A stretch of 64,000 bases of DNA, from assembly GCF_004344915.1 (NCBI RefSeq), contig NZ_SKFG01000001.1, positions 496,001 through 560,000 on the forward strand, given 5' to 3'. Position 1 is the first letter of the stretch, and each line of letters opens with the position of its first letter. Below the pieces are notes generated by a model. That model worked only from the letters and a program-made list of their open reading frames with translations, did no database searches and was not told where the DNA came from. The position numbers and the translations under genes are program-made. The DNA is from Paenibacillus albiflavus. GTDB lineage: Bacteria; Bacillota; Bacilli; Paenibacillales; NBRC-103111. Shown here piece by piece: positions 1 to 9,343 of the stretch.

Positions 1-324
1 CATGCGCGCAAAATGCTCCAAATTTTCCCACCCCGTCAAATAAGGATACAGCTCAGGATTCTCAACGATACAGCCCACTTTGCGCAGCGCTTCATTATGT
101 TCCTTCCGAATATCATGACCACATACGACAACCGTTCCTTCTGAAGGCTTGATTAATCCGACTAGCATCCGAATAGTCGTCGTTTTGCCTGATCCGTTAG
201 GTCCTAGGAACCCAAAAATTTCTCCACCATATACATCAAACGAAATTCCCTTAATGATCTCTTTATCCCGAAATCTCTTCTTCAGATTCTGAACTGATAA
301 TACAATTTCTTTATTCTGCGCCAT
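1..324 (-). CDS. ABC transporter ATP-binding protein, BcrA-type (N-terminal part, cut by window edge)
   Basis: The first 108 residues of an ABC ATPase are visible; the rest lies beyond base 1. Walker A (GPNGSGKT) is at about residues 41-48. The Q-loop region reads IVENPELYPYLTGWENL, with Glu where Gln is usual, a form typical of bacitracin/lantibiotic-type (BcrA, DrugE) export or immunity ATPases. The protein would energise a membrane permease, probably encoded further left. The start is the ATG at 324, preceded by GGAGAAGG. It follows the SGNH hydrolase gene by 24 bp and is probably in the same operon. The substrate cannot be told from this fragment. Confidence 0.9.
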   Translation of the reverse strand, partial: MAQNKEIVLSVQNLKKRFRDKEIIKGISFDVYGGEIFGFLGPNGSGKTTTIRMLVGLIKPSEGTVVVCGHDIRKEHNEALRKVGCIVENPELYPYLTGWENLEHFARM

Positions 325-348
325 TACTGTCACCTTCTCCCCATCCCA

Positions 349-1167
349 TCATCGTAGAATTTGTGCCATTCGATCTGCGATTCGTTCATAACCATCTCCA
401 TTAGGGTGAAAATGGTCCGTAAATAAGAAACGTGTTCCATTACGTTCAAACAGATCATAGCTTGGAACAAATATCATATTCTGATATTGATTTAAGATCC
501 GGAACATGCCGTCGTTGAACGTTTGTACGCCTAGACTGCCTAACTTGTCTTTATCCATATCCAGAAACGGATGATATAAACCAAGATACAACACAGTTGC
601 ATCTGGATTCGCATGATGAATCTCAGATACGATTTCCTTTGCCACTTTAAGCGCAGGATCAATTAATGCGATAGACTCCTCTGGGTTGAATTCAATATTA
701 TTGCCAACCACTGTAAATCCACTTGTATTCTGAAAAATATCGTTTCCCCCGATACTGAACACGATCAGATCAGCATCTTTAAGCGCTTCTTGCACTTTCT
801 TCGTCTTCAAATCCTTCAGAAGCTGTTCACCGCGATACCCAGGTATAGCCAAATTATTCAGCACATGTGTTTCTTTGCCTGATTGTGCCTCCAGCTTATC
901 ACGCAATCGAAGAACATACCCTTTACCTGTCGTGTCGCCAGTCCCAGAAGTTAACGAATCTCCAATCGCAACAATGGCAATTTTATTATCCCTGCCAAGC
1001 TGTTCCTTCGTCTCTGTTTCAACAGAAGGGGTGGGTACTAGACCATTAGCGGATTTTTCTGGGTACAGCACTTGCTTCATTCCATAGACGAATCCACCAA
1101 CAAACAGAATAGTGAGCACTACCGAGACAATTGCAATAGTTCTCCATAGTATACGTGACGATTTCAT
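349..1167 (-). CDS. SGNH/GDSL-family hydrolase, membrane-anchored or secreted
   Basis: 272 residues. Residues 1-30 form a basic N-terminus and one hydrophobic segment, so the enzyme is a signal-anchor or secreted protein. The family blocks are all present: GDS at 69-71 (nucleophile Ser71), GGND at 140-143, and DHFH at 251-254 giving the Asp/His pair. It should therefore be an active esterase, lipase or acyl-hydrolase acting outside the membrane; the substrate is unknown. An AGGAGGG ribosome site lies 5 bp before the ATG. The BcrA-type ATPase gene follows directly, suggesting a shared role in envelope stress or peptide resistance, which is inference only. Confidence 0.9.
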   Translation of the reverse strand: MKSSRILWRTIAIVSVVLTILFVGGFVYGMKQVLYPEKSANGLVPTPSVETETKEQLGRDNKIAIVAIGDSLTSGTGDTTGKGYVLRLRDKLEAQSGKETHVLNNLAIPGYRGEQLLKDLKTKKVQEALKDADLIVFSIGGNDIFQNTSGFTVVGNNIEFNPEESIALIDPALKVAKEIVSEIHHANPDATVLYLGLYHPFLDMDKDKLGSLGVQTFNDGMFRILNQYQNMIFVPSYDLFERNGTRFLFTDHFHPNGDGYERIADRMAQILR

Positions 1168-1259
1168 ATGATCCCTCCTATATATAATAGAATTTGTATA
1201 ATTTTGTTACCGATATTCCCTTATTGTATCAGCAGTTGATTGCAACTACAAAATAAAGA

Positions 1260-1304
1260 AGCCTTTACTTTGACAATCCATCAACTGGACTTCAAAGCAA
1301 AGGC
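1260..1304 (-). terminator. Intrinsic terminator after the ABC exporter operon
   Basis: Arms of about 14 nt with one mismatch (AGCCTTTACTTTGA and TCAAAGCAAAGGCT on the plus strand) enclose an 18-nt loop. On the minus strand the stem is followed by TCTTTATTTTG. It lies 28 bp after the stop of the second ABC subunit. Confidence 0.75.
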
Positions 1305-1331
1305 TATATGGTGCTAGGAATGTAATAGAAA

Positions 1332-3167
1332 CTACATTTCTAAGAAACGATATTGTGATTGAATTAAGCCATAATAGATTCCCTGATGCTTTATTAATTC
1401 ATCATGTGAACCTTCTTCCATCTTTCTACCATGATCAAGCACGACAATTTTGTCGGCATGTCTAATCGTAGACAAGCGATGCGCAACGATGAAAGATGTA
1501 CGACCTTTAAGAAGTGTCTTAAGCGCTTCTTGAATTTTGAGTTCGGTTTCGGTATCGATGCTCGCTGTTGCTTCGTCCAAAATCAGAATACGAGGGTTTG
1601 CAAGCAACGCTCTCGCGAAGGACAATAACTGGCGCTGACCCATCGAAAGCACGCTGCCCCGCTCCTCAACCTCTGTCTCATATCCGTCTGGCAAGCTCAT
1701 AATGAATTCATGTGCATGAACAGCCTTGGCTGCTTCAATAATCTCTTCATCCGTTGCTGTAGGACGACCGAAAGCGATATTCGATTTGATCGTTCCAGAG
1801 AAGATAAATGTATCCTGCAGCACGATCCCTATCTGAGAACGGAGACTATTAATCGTAATATCCCGAATATCATGTCCATCTACTCGCACGCTTCCACCTA
1901 CAACATCATAGAAACGGCAAATCAAGTTGATAATTGTACTTTTCCCTGAACCTGTATGTCCAACTAAGGCAATGGATTGTCCCGACTTCACATCGAGTGA
2001 TACTGCACGAAGTGCTGGACGATCCTTCTCATATTCGAAAACTACGTTATCTAATTTAATGTCACCCTTGATCGTAGGCAGCTCAATCGCATCATCCTTT
2101 TCATCGACAACGGGTTGTTCATCAATGAATTCGAAAATACGTTCTGCGGATGCCATGGCGAGTAAGAGCTGTGTATACATTTGACCAATACGGTTAATTG
2201 GATCCCAGAAGAAAGCGATAAACGACGAGAATGCGACTAGATCACCAACTGACATTTCATCAAGACCAATGAGATGTGAACCGTACCAGAATAGAATACA
2301 GTAACCGATTGCTCCCGTAATTTCAATGATGGGATTGAACATATTGTTCAGCTTAACCGCTTTTCTCCAAGTCTTGCGATTATCACTATTCATTTCATAA
2401 AAGAACTTCATATTCTCTTGTTCTTGCGTATACGCTTGTGTAACCCGCATCCCTTGAATACTTTCATTCAAATGGGAGTTCAGTCTCGATTGTTTAATGT
2501 TAACAAGCTGCCAAGCAAGACGAATATGCTTACGCAAATTCGTAGAAACGAAGAACATGATAGGCACTGTACAGATGATCGCAAGTCCCAGCTTGAAATT
2601 AAGCGTTAACAAAATAATAACGATTCCGATTAATTGCACGATATCGATCATCAGATTGACAACACCATTGGCAAACAAGTCTTGCAAAGAGTTTACGTAG
2701 TTCGTAATCCGTACCAGAATCGAACCTGCAGGCCTAGTATCATAGAAGCGGAAAGATAAACTCTGAATATGAGAAAATAAATGATGTCTTAAATCGTAAA
2801 TAATGTTATTTCCAATAATATTGGTGTACTTAATTTTGAGCGTATTCGCAATCCATTGCACAATATAGGTGATAAACAGGATAGCGACCATCCAAATAAG
2901 CAGCTTCAGATCATGCTTCTCTAATGCATTATCGATTGTATAAGAGACAATAAGTGGATAGATCAATTTAGCCAGCGTACCGACAATCATCATGATAATG
3001 ATAATCGGCAAAAGTTGTTTCGCATAAGGCTTCATGTAGGTCGCTAATCGCCTAATCTGCTTCCAATCGAACTTCTTGTCAATGAGCGTATCGTCCTGAT
3101 ATACGAATCGTTCCTGCTTGCCTTCTGTACTTGCTTGACCAGCCTGCTGTTTCATCGTCTCAGCCAT
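1332..3167 (-). CDS. ABC exporter, TMD-NBD subunit with the canonical Walker B glutamate
   Basis: A 611-residue half-transporter: an N-terminal six-helix exporter domain (about residues 40-330) and a C-terminal nucleotide-binding domain. Walker A GHTGSGKST is near 401-409 and Walker B is ILILDEATAS with the catalytic Glu. The signature is LSMGQ rather than LSGGQ. It pairs with the upstream subunit, whose signature is canonical but whose Walker B ends in Asp. That combination makes one competent and one degenerate ATP site, as in BmrCD and TM287/288. Start and upstream stop overlap as TAATG. The likely role is drug or lipid export; the substrate is not evident. Confidence 0.93.
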   Translation of the reverse strand: MAETMKQQAGQASTEGKQERFVYQDDTLIDKKFDWKQIRRLATYMKPYAKQLLPIIIIMMIVGTLAKLIYPLIVSYTIDNALEKHDLKLLIWMVAILFITYIVQWIANTLKIKYTNIIGNNIIYDLRHHLFSHIQSLSFRFYDTRPAGSILVRITNYVNSLQDLFANGVVNLMIDIVQLIGIVIILLTLNFKLGLAIICTVPIMFFVSTNLRKHIRLAWQLVNIKQSRLNSHLNESIQGMRVTQAYTQEQENMKFFYEMNSDNRKTWRKAVKLNNMFNPIIEITGAIGYCILFWYGSHLIGLDEMSVGDLVAFSSFIAFFWDPINRIGQMYTQLLLAMASAERIFEFIDEQPVVDEKDDAIELPTIKGDIKLDNVVFEYEKDRPALRAVSLDVKSGQSIALVGHTGSGKSTIINLICRFYDVVGGSVRVDGHDIRDITINSLRSQIGIVLQDTFIFSGTIKSNIAFGRPTATDEEIIEAAKAVHAHEFIMSLPDGYETEVEERGSVLSMGQRQLLSFARALLANPRILILDEATASIDTETELKIQEALKTLLKGRTSFIVAHRLSTIRHADKIVVLDHGRKMEEGSHDELIKHQGIYYGLIQSQYRFLEM

Positions 3168-4951
3168 TAGCGCGAACCTCCTTTGCCTGCAGTTGGAACA
3201 GAATCTAGCTCCGATTGCTTAGGTCGATCCGCATATTGGATATTATAGGTTGTTAGATAAGGTCCTTCTTGCTGAATAAGCTCTTCATGCTTACCCCTTT
3301 GTACAATTCGTCCTTTATCAAGCACAATAATTTCATCGGCATTCCTTAGAGATGAGATTCGATGTGCAATAATGAATGTTGTACGACCTTTCATCAGTTC
3401 ACGGAAACCTGATTGAATTTCATGCTCGGTCTCCATATCCACTGCACTTGTAGCATCATCAAGCAGAAGAATATGCGGATTGATGACGAGCGCCCTTGCG
3501 ATTGCAATTCTCTGCTTCTGACCACCAGAGAGTCCAAGACCCCGCTCTCCGACAATCGTGTCATAGCCTAGTGGCAGCTCCATAATAAAATCATGTGCTT
3601 GCGCCAATTTAGCTGCTTTGATAATTTCATCCATCGTGACATTCTTGGCACCATAAGCAATATTATTGCGGATCGTGGACGAGAACAAGAAAGTCTCTTG
3701 GAACACAGTAGCAATTTCTCTACGTAAGCTTTGAAGCTGGTAATTACGAATATTGACACCATCGAGGGTGATTTTACCCTCGTTAACGTTATAGGCACGC
3801 ATCAGTAAAGAAATCAACGTCGATTTGCCTGAACCTGTACCGCCAAGAATACCAATCACAGATCCTGCTGGTGCATCGATATTGATATGATGAACGGAAG
3901 GCTCACTATCTCGGTAAGAAAATGTTACATCTTCAAATCGAACATGGCCTTTTATCGTATCTTTCGACAGAACGATTGGATTCTCCACATCCTGAACGTT
4001 TACATGTTCATTCAACAAACCAATAATCCGCTCAGCTGATGCTTTACAGTTGGCGTAGTTGTTAATGTGATAGCCTAATCCCCACATTGGACCGATAATG
4101 AACCAGATTAAACTGAAGAACGCTACGAATTCCCCGATAGTTATGTGCTCTTGAATGACTCGATATCCTCCGGCTGCTAGTAGGATCACAACGCTTAAGT
4201 TGGCGATAAGCTCCATGACCGGAAAATATTTGGACCAAATACCTGCTGTCTGAATATTCTTGGAACGAAAACCATCATTGCGTTCTGCAAATTTCTTCGT
4301 CTCATTGTCTTCACCAGCAAACGATTTAACCGTACGAACGCCCATGATGTTCTCCTGGACAGCTGTCGTTAACATCGATAGTGCTTGCCGAACATTACGA
4401 AACGAAGGGTGAACCTTCTTCTCAAATGATAGCGCAGTCATAACAAGAAACGGAATCGTAATCATCGTGATCAAAGTAAGCACCCAATCGATCGATAGCA
4501 TCATTGCCATTCCTAAGGTGACCATTAATACAATGTTCAAAATTTGTGCGAATCCAAAAGCAAGGAACATTCGAACCGCTTCCAAATCTGCCGTTAACCT
4601 TGACATAAGCTCCCCTGTACGAGCTGTGTCATAATATTGAAACGATAAAGTCTGCAGCTTATTGTACAGCTTGTTCCGCAAGTTAAAGGCCGTATTCAGT
4701 CCAAAAATAGCTCCGCTATAGCCTTGAATGAACTGGATCAACGCTTTAATTGCAATAACACCAAATAATACAAGCGATAAGACAGGTACTAACTCAAAAT
4801 TCTTTTGCTTAATTACATCATCGATCAAATACCGCAATAAATTTGGGTATACTAGTCCGAGCGCAGTTGCTAGTATTAGTGTCAGGATCGAAAGAATGAA
4901 CCATTTTCTCTCGGACCAATAGAAAGACTTCAACTGCCTAAATGCATCCAT
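3167..4951 (-). CDS. ABC exporter, TMD-NBD subunit with degenerate Walker B (LDDATS)
   Basis: A 594-residue ABC half-transporter, first gene of the two-gene exporter operon. The transmembrane domain covers about residues 15-310. Walker A is GGTGSGKST near 369-377, the signature is LSGGQ, and Walker B reads ILLLDDATSA, with Asp in place of the catalytic Glu. This is known from the non-catalytic half of heterodimeric exporters (BmrC/BmrD-like). The stop codon shares one base with the next gene's ATG, so translation is probably coupled. No regulator or leader peptide of the bmr type is visible in the 209 bp upstream. Confidence 0.93.
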   Translation of the reverse strand: MDAFRQLKSFYWSERKWFILSILTLILATALGLVYPNLLRYLIDDVIKQKNFELVPVLSLVLFGVIAIKALIQFIQGYSGAIFGLNTAFNLRNKLYNKLQTLSFQYYDTARTGELMSRLTADLEAVRMFLAFGFAQILNIVLMVTLGMAMMLSIDWVLTLITMITIPFLVMTALSFEKKVHPSFRNVRQALSMLTTAVQENIMGVRTVKSFAGEDNETKKFAERNDGFRSKNIQTAGIWSKYFPVMELIANLSVVILLAAGGYRVIQEHITIGEFVAFFSLIWFIIGPMWGLGYHINNYANCKASAERIIGLLNEHVNVQDVENPIVLSKDTIKGHVRFEDVTFSYRDSEPSVHHINIDAPAGSVIGILGGTGSGKSTLISLLMRAYNVNEGKITLDGVNIRNYQLQSLRREIATVFQETFLFSSTIRNNIAYGAKNVTMDEIIKAAKLAQAHDFIMELPLGYDTIVGERGLGLSGGQKQRIAIARALVINPHILLLDDATSAVDMETEHEIQSGFRELMKGRTTFIIAHRISSLRNADEIIVLDKGRIVQRGKHEELIQQEGPYLTTYNIQYADRPKQSELDSVPTAGKGGSR

Positions 4952-5160
4952 GTAATGTACCTCCCGAATGTAGTTAAGCTACACCTATTGCATAGCAATG
5001 AGTGCATATTATCATTCTCTCAACATTCGGGCAACGATTCAATTCACGCGTTAACTTGCTAAAACGCCTAATATATCGAAATAAAAGCTAATATTCCGTC
5101 AAATACTTCTTATTTCAGCCTTTTAAACTGTATCCCTGTAATCAGATATGCGAGACAATC

Positions 5161-8100
5161 CTATTTTACAGCTAAAGACTGGCGTTTAGCATACAAAAAT
5201 TCATAATCAACTTTCATCTCAAGCGCTGATATAGAGCCTTGAATGTGCTCCTCCAATCCTTCCAGCTGCAAACCTCTATACTTCTGAATGGCAGCCTCCA
5301 GATAGTCGCAATAGATCTCGATTAACTTTGCCTCTAACTTAATCATTTCACGAGAAACGCCTTCACTTATATGGCGCTCCAATTCATTCTTCAGCTTCGA
5401 TCGCCCATCAGATTCGAAGAATTGTTTGGCATTCTTAAAGAAGCCTGATAGAAGCTTAATTGAGACCTCAGGCGCCTCAACTTCAACACGAATAGCTGGT
5501 GTTGGCAATGTACTAGGCTCAAATCCTTCATACTCATAGTCTTCTACGAAGGATTGAATGATTTGTCCCCACTTCACATATTCAGCTGAAATAAGGGAAT
5601 GGATGGCTTTCTCAATCCGCAAAGTAGTCGCCAAGCCTTCTTGCTCTAAATCGAATGAGATCATGGCAAGCAATTCTTTCCATGCTGCTGCCATTATCGT
5701 TTTGGAATCTCTTCCTTCATCTCGGAAAACGGACGGATTGAACGCATACGCAAATAACTCGCTATAACGGTACATCGTACGCTGTTTGACGTAATAGAGC
5801 AGCTCCGATATCTCTCTTCTAATCTCCCGCTGTAATTCCTCAGTAGCGCCTGCTTCGATTGCATTCATAGCTTTCACTTGCATGTCTAGTAGATGTGAAA
5901 TACGCTTACTGCGCTCCTCATCTGAAGACTGCATATCCTTGATCCAGCGGTCCAGAGCATGAATACCACGCTGAAGCTCTGCTTCAGCAGACTGAATAGC
6001 AATCTGTGAAAGCTCTTGGAAAGCATAAGAAGTAAATTCTTGTTCAAAAGGCAGAATACCCGAGCTATAAAGTAATGCTTGATCTTTCTTAAGCTTGCCA
6101 TCCGCCGCGTTCTGACTTGATATAGGATAAATGCGCGGATGTCTAATTCCATGTGCAAGTAGATTGGATTCAACATGCTTTACTACACCGTTAAGCTCTT
6201 CCTCTGACGAAGCTAAATCAGCCGCATTTACGATAAAGAACATTTTATCCAGTTCAAATGCATCTTTCACGCGACCTAACTGCAGTAAGAATTCTTTATC
6301 CGCGTGTGAGAAGGCATGATTGTAATAAGTAACAAATAAAATCGCATCTGCATTCTTAATATAATTGAACGCTACGCCCGTATGACGTGCATTGATGGAA
6401 TCCGCGCCAGGCGTATCAACGAATACAATTCCTTGATCTGTAAGCGGGCTAGAATAGTACAATTCAATCCCTTCAATAAAACATGATTTGCTCTCTTCCG
6501 CTACATACGCTGTAAACTGTTCATGATTCGCCCTGACCTCGCTTCCAAGTAACGGTTCTGCATCGCTCCAGCCCTTCAGCACCGCACGCAAGAACGAATA
6601 ATGAGGCTTCGCCTTGGCAGTTACTTGATCAGGCGATAGTCTAGCAATCGCTTGAAGTGCCTCGGACATTTGTGTCACTTTAACACCTAATAGCTCAAGT
6701 GAATAGATGACATCGCTCAGAAGCGCTTCCTGCTTCTTCATGGTCACTTTGGCTGTTCCATGCGGCCAATTGGGCTGTGGCGCCATAATGCGGTTTATCG
6801 CAGCTGTTGTCGGGTTCGGAGATACAGGCAGTACACGTTCTCCGATCAAGGCGTTAGCAAACGAGGATTTACCCGCCGAGAACGCACCAAATAGAGCAAT
6901 CGTATAGGTCTGATTCATCAATCGATTCGCTTTATCTGCAAGTGAACGAGCGATTTGTTTTAAGGCAGGTATTTCTTCCATCGTACTTGCCGCAGACAAG
7001 AATGCTGCAGCGCGCTGTTTAACCTCATCCGCTCTCGGTAATTTCACTTGTGATGATGGAACGTCTATTGAAGCATCACTACCCTGCTGGTCCAAATGCT
7101 CTATCGTATGAGAGGCTTGGAGAACAACGTCAATAGATGCTGTAGGCAACGGCACAGTGGTTGGCTCATTATCACTCATCACAGCTAAATTAGCCAAATC
7201 AGGAAGCTCAGGGAGCCTAGCACGGACAGAACCACACAGCGCATATAACTGCTGATCTTCTTTCGCCTCTTGTGCTTTAAGCTGCACAATCCCATCATAG
7301 GCGGCCAATCGTTCACTTAGCGAAGCAATCTCTTGTAAATGTGCTTGTTCCTGCTGCTTCATCGACTTCTCAGCTTCATCCATGATCAGATCTATCACTT
7401 CATACGCTTTCTTGCGATAGATGACTTTGATCTCATTTGCTACTTGCTTCATATAGTTAATCGTATATTCATTGCCGAATACTGCTGCTGTGTTCACTTG
7501 ACCCGCAAGCCATTCTGGCGTTAGCTCCAAATGGATGGCATCGATCTCGGGCGAGAGCAAGGGTGCGCTGCTATAGCCACCCTTGCTGACAGCCTCGCGC
7601 AGCAGCGACTGCAAGTGGCGCTCCAGCTGTGTGGACACACTGCTGACGAGCTCCACGTGCAGCTTGTCCAGCCGAGCCGTTGCCTCGGCTGCTGTTTTGG
7701 AGGCGCGCGCCAAGAAGCCTACCTTAAAGCCGGGTGCCCGGCTTTGCAGGTAGTGCTGCGCGACATCGCGCGTCGCCGCAGGCGTCACATTGGCATTGTC
7801 TACGATGCCAATGACCTCGCGCCGCAGCGCGGCCTGCAGCCGCTGCGGCTCTTCCTTCGCTGCAGCGACGATCCGCTGCAGCTCCGCCCGCTGTTCCGCT
7901 AGCGCTGCGCCCTCGCCACGCATTGCCTCGTCAAGCTCGGCAATGCGCGGGGCCAGCTGCTGCGCGCGCGCCTCGCGATGCTCCTCCAGTAGATGGCGTG
8001 CCGCCTCATCTACGCTGTACGAGCTGAGCTCGGCGCCTTGTGCAATCAACTGCGCGACTAACGCGCGCAGCTTCCCATACTCATTATGCGGATGCTGTGG

Positions 8101-8841
8101 CGCCTTCATCGTTACATATAAAATACCATCGGGTTTAATTCCCCACGCATGAAACGCGCTCGCAACTCCTTCACGATATGTACTGAACGGCAGCTCTTCT
8201 TCTCTATGCTTATCGATCATGTTCACGATCAGATATAAAGGCTTTCCACGCTCTTTCATCTGCTTCGCAAAAGATAAATTCATTTCAGATTGTACATGAT
8301 TATAATCCATCACATAGAATACGACATCAGCTAGATATAACGCCGATTCCGTTGCCATATGATGCGCATCATCCGTTGAATCGATGCCAGGCGTATCTAG
8401 CAATACGCCGTCATCACCCAAGAACGGCAGTTCATGTGTAATCTCAACACGCTCAATCCCTTTGCCATCTACGCAATATGCAGCTAATTCTTCTAACGGA
8501 ATCGACTTCTTCGTCGCCGAATCACCTGCTTCATCACGTTCATACACGACGGCCCCAATCGGACCATTGGCAATTGAAACGATATTCGCACTCGTAGGAA
8601 TTGGCGATGACGGAAGCAGGGACTTTCCGCATAAATGGTTAATCAATGTGGATTTACCTGCAGAGAAATGTCCGCAAAAAGATATATAGAATCGATTCTG
8701 CTCACGCTTGCGAATTAATCCTTCGAATTGACTTTCACGTGTCTTGTCTTGCTGCATTTGCATATATTGTTTTAAATCCGTTAGCATCTTAAGCATGGCT
8801 TCCGAGCTCAAGCCTTGCTGATCTATAGTGGGAACTGTCAT
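5161..8841 (-). CDS. dynA: Double-headed bacterial dynamin-like GTPase
   Basis: 1226 residues, the size of B. subtilis DynA (YpbR), in which two dynamin units are fused. The first G domain has GHFSAGKS at 57-64 and LLDTPGIDST. The second has GAFSAGKS near 650-657 and FVDTPGADSI. Each is followed by a long helical, coiled-coil-rich stalk. Bacterial dynamins of this type tether and fuse membranes and act in membrane surveillance and phage tolerance. The gene stands alone, with no gene near enough to suggest a partner. The stretch coding roughly residues 255-430 (about 7540-8080) is much richer in G+C than the rest although the frame is intact. Confidence 0.93.
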   Translation of the reverse strand: MTVPTIDQQGLSSEAMLKMLTDLKQYMQMQQDKTRESQFEGLIRKREQNRFYISFCGHFSAGKSTLINHLCGKSLLPSSPIPTSANIVSIANGPIGAVVYERDEAGDSATKKSIPLEELAAYCVDGKGIERVEITHELPFLGDDGVLLDTPGIDSTDDAHHMATESALYLADVVFYVMDYNHVQSEMNLSFAKQMKERGKPLYLIVNMIDKHREEELPFSTYREGVASAFHAWGIKPDGILYVTMKAPQHPHNEYGKLRALVAQLIAQGAELSSYSVDEAARHLLEEHREARAQQLAPRIAELDEAMRGEGAALAEQRAELQRIVAAAKEEPQRLQAALRREVIGIVDNANVTPAATRDVAQHYLQSRAPGFKVGFLARASKTAAEATARLDKLHVELVSSVSTQLERHLQSLLREAVSKGGYSSAPLLSPEIDAIHLELTPEWLAGQVNTAAVFGNEYTINYMKQVANEIKVIYRKKAYEVIDLIMDEAEKSMKQQEQAHLQEIASLSERLAAYDGIVQLKAQEAKEDQQLYALCGSVRARLPELPDLANLAVMSDNEPTTVPLPTASIDVVLQASHTIEHLDQQGSDASIDVPSSQVKLPRADEVKQRAAAFLSAASTMEEIPALKQIARSLADKANRLMNQTYTIALFGAFSAGKSSFANALIGERVLPVSPNPTTAAINRIMAPQPNWPHGTAKVTMKKQEALLSDVIYSLELLGVKVTQMSEALQAIARLSPDQVTAKAKPHYSFLRAVLKGWSDAEPLLGSEVRANHEQFTAYVAEESKSCFIEGIELYYSSPLTDQGIVFVDTPGADSINARHTGVAFNYIKNADAILFVTYYNHAFSHADKEFLLQLGRVKDAFELDKMFFIVNAADLASSEEELNGVVKHVESNLLAHGIRHPRIYPISSQNAADGKLKKDQALLYSSGILPFEQEFTSYAFQELSQIAIQSAEAELQRGIHALDRWIKDMQSSDEERSKRISHLLDMQVKAMNAIEAGATEELQREIRREISELLYYVKQRTMYRYSELFAYAFNPSVFRDEGRDSKTIMAAAWKELLAMISFDLEQEGLATTLRIEKAIHSLISAEYVKWGQIIQSFVEDYEYEGFEPSTLPTPAIRVEVEAPEVSIKLLSGFFKNAKQFFESDGRSKLKNELERHISEGVSREMIKLEAKLIEIYCDYLEAAIQKYRGLQLEGLEEHIQGSISALEMKVDYEFLYAKRQSLAVK

Positions 8842-8971
8842 GATAAATCTCCTTAATCTAATTATGATATGAGGCTTATGCTGGTGCCAAACTTAAGTTT
8901 ATTACCGTCGTCATACATTGACAAGACATTTCAAATAATTCTTTCAAATTAGCTTTAGCCTACAAAATGAA

Positions 8972-9022
8972 AATAAGCTTTTGAACATCAGGACATGATT
9001 GTCCTTCGTTCAAAAGCTTATT
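8972..9022 (-). terminator. Strong intrinsic terminator after the amidase-nth operon
   Basis: Perfect 15-bp arms (AATAAGCTTTTGAAC at 8972-8986, GTTCAAAAGCTTATT at 9008-9022) enclose a smaller hairpin, GGACA-TGAT-TGTCC (8991-9004). On the minus strand the stem runs into TTTTCATTTTG. It ends the operon whose last gene stops at 9037 and separates it from dynA. Confidence 0.85.
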
Positions 9023-9036
9023 GTAAGAAGCAGCAA

Positions 9037-9318
9037 TTACATGCTTGCTACTGGACTTGTTTCGGGAATAATGATTTCAAATACGCTGCCATGCTGAAGA
9101 ATTGTTACGCCATGCTCTTTTTGCTTCATCACAACAACATCTAATCTTTCTTTCATCCGATCTACATATTCGCTTGTAACTTCTCCTGCTTCAGCAACGG
9201 TAATTCCTTCGATTTCTGTCTCTTCGTTGTCTGCAAGCGTAGTTTGCATAACTTGTTCATAAATATCGGAGAATGCTCCGAAATCACCAGTATACACGGA
9301 GATACACTTCATTGTCAT
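9037..9318 (-). CDS. Conserved-looking small protein of unknown function
   Basis: 93 residues, acidic, no membrane segment. I do not recognise the family. The sequence suggests a small alpha/beta fold: a beta strand at the start (MKCISVYTGDF), an acidic middle, a predicted helix SEYVDRMKERLDVVVMKQKEHG, and a beta-like end (VTILQHGSVFEIIIPE). It follows nth by 25 bp and is followed by the operon terminator, so it is the last gene of amidase-gerMN-nth-orf. The start is either ATG 9318 or ATG 9312; both sit close to AAGGATGGG, and the second gives better spacing. Confidence 0.7.
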   Translation of the reverse strand: MTMKCISVYTGDFGAFSDIYEQVMQTTLADNEETEIEGITVAEAGEVTSEYVDRMKERLDVVVMKQKEHGVTILQHGSVFEIIIPETSPVASM

Positions 9319-9343
9319 CCCATCCTTTATCTGTTGTCGCGCC

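Noticed and set aside
7531-8152. Two long plus-strand frames opposite dynA
   Set aside because: The G+C-rich patch of dynA has few stop codons on either strand. The products are Arg/Ser/Ala-rich without recognisable features.
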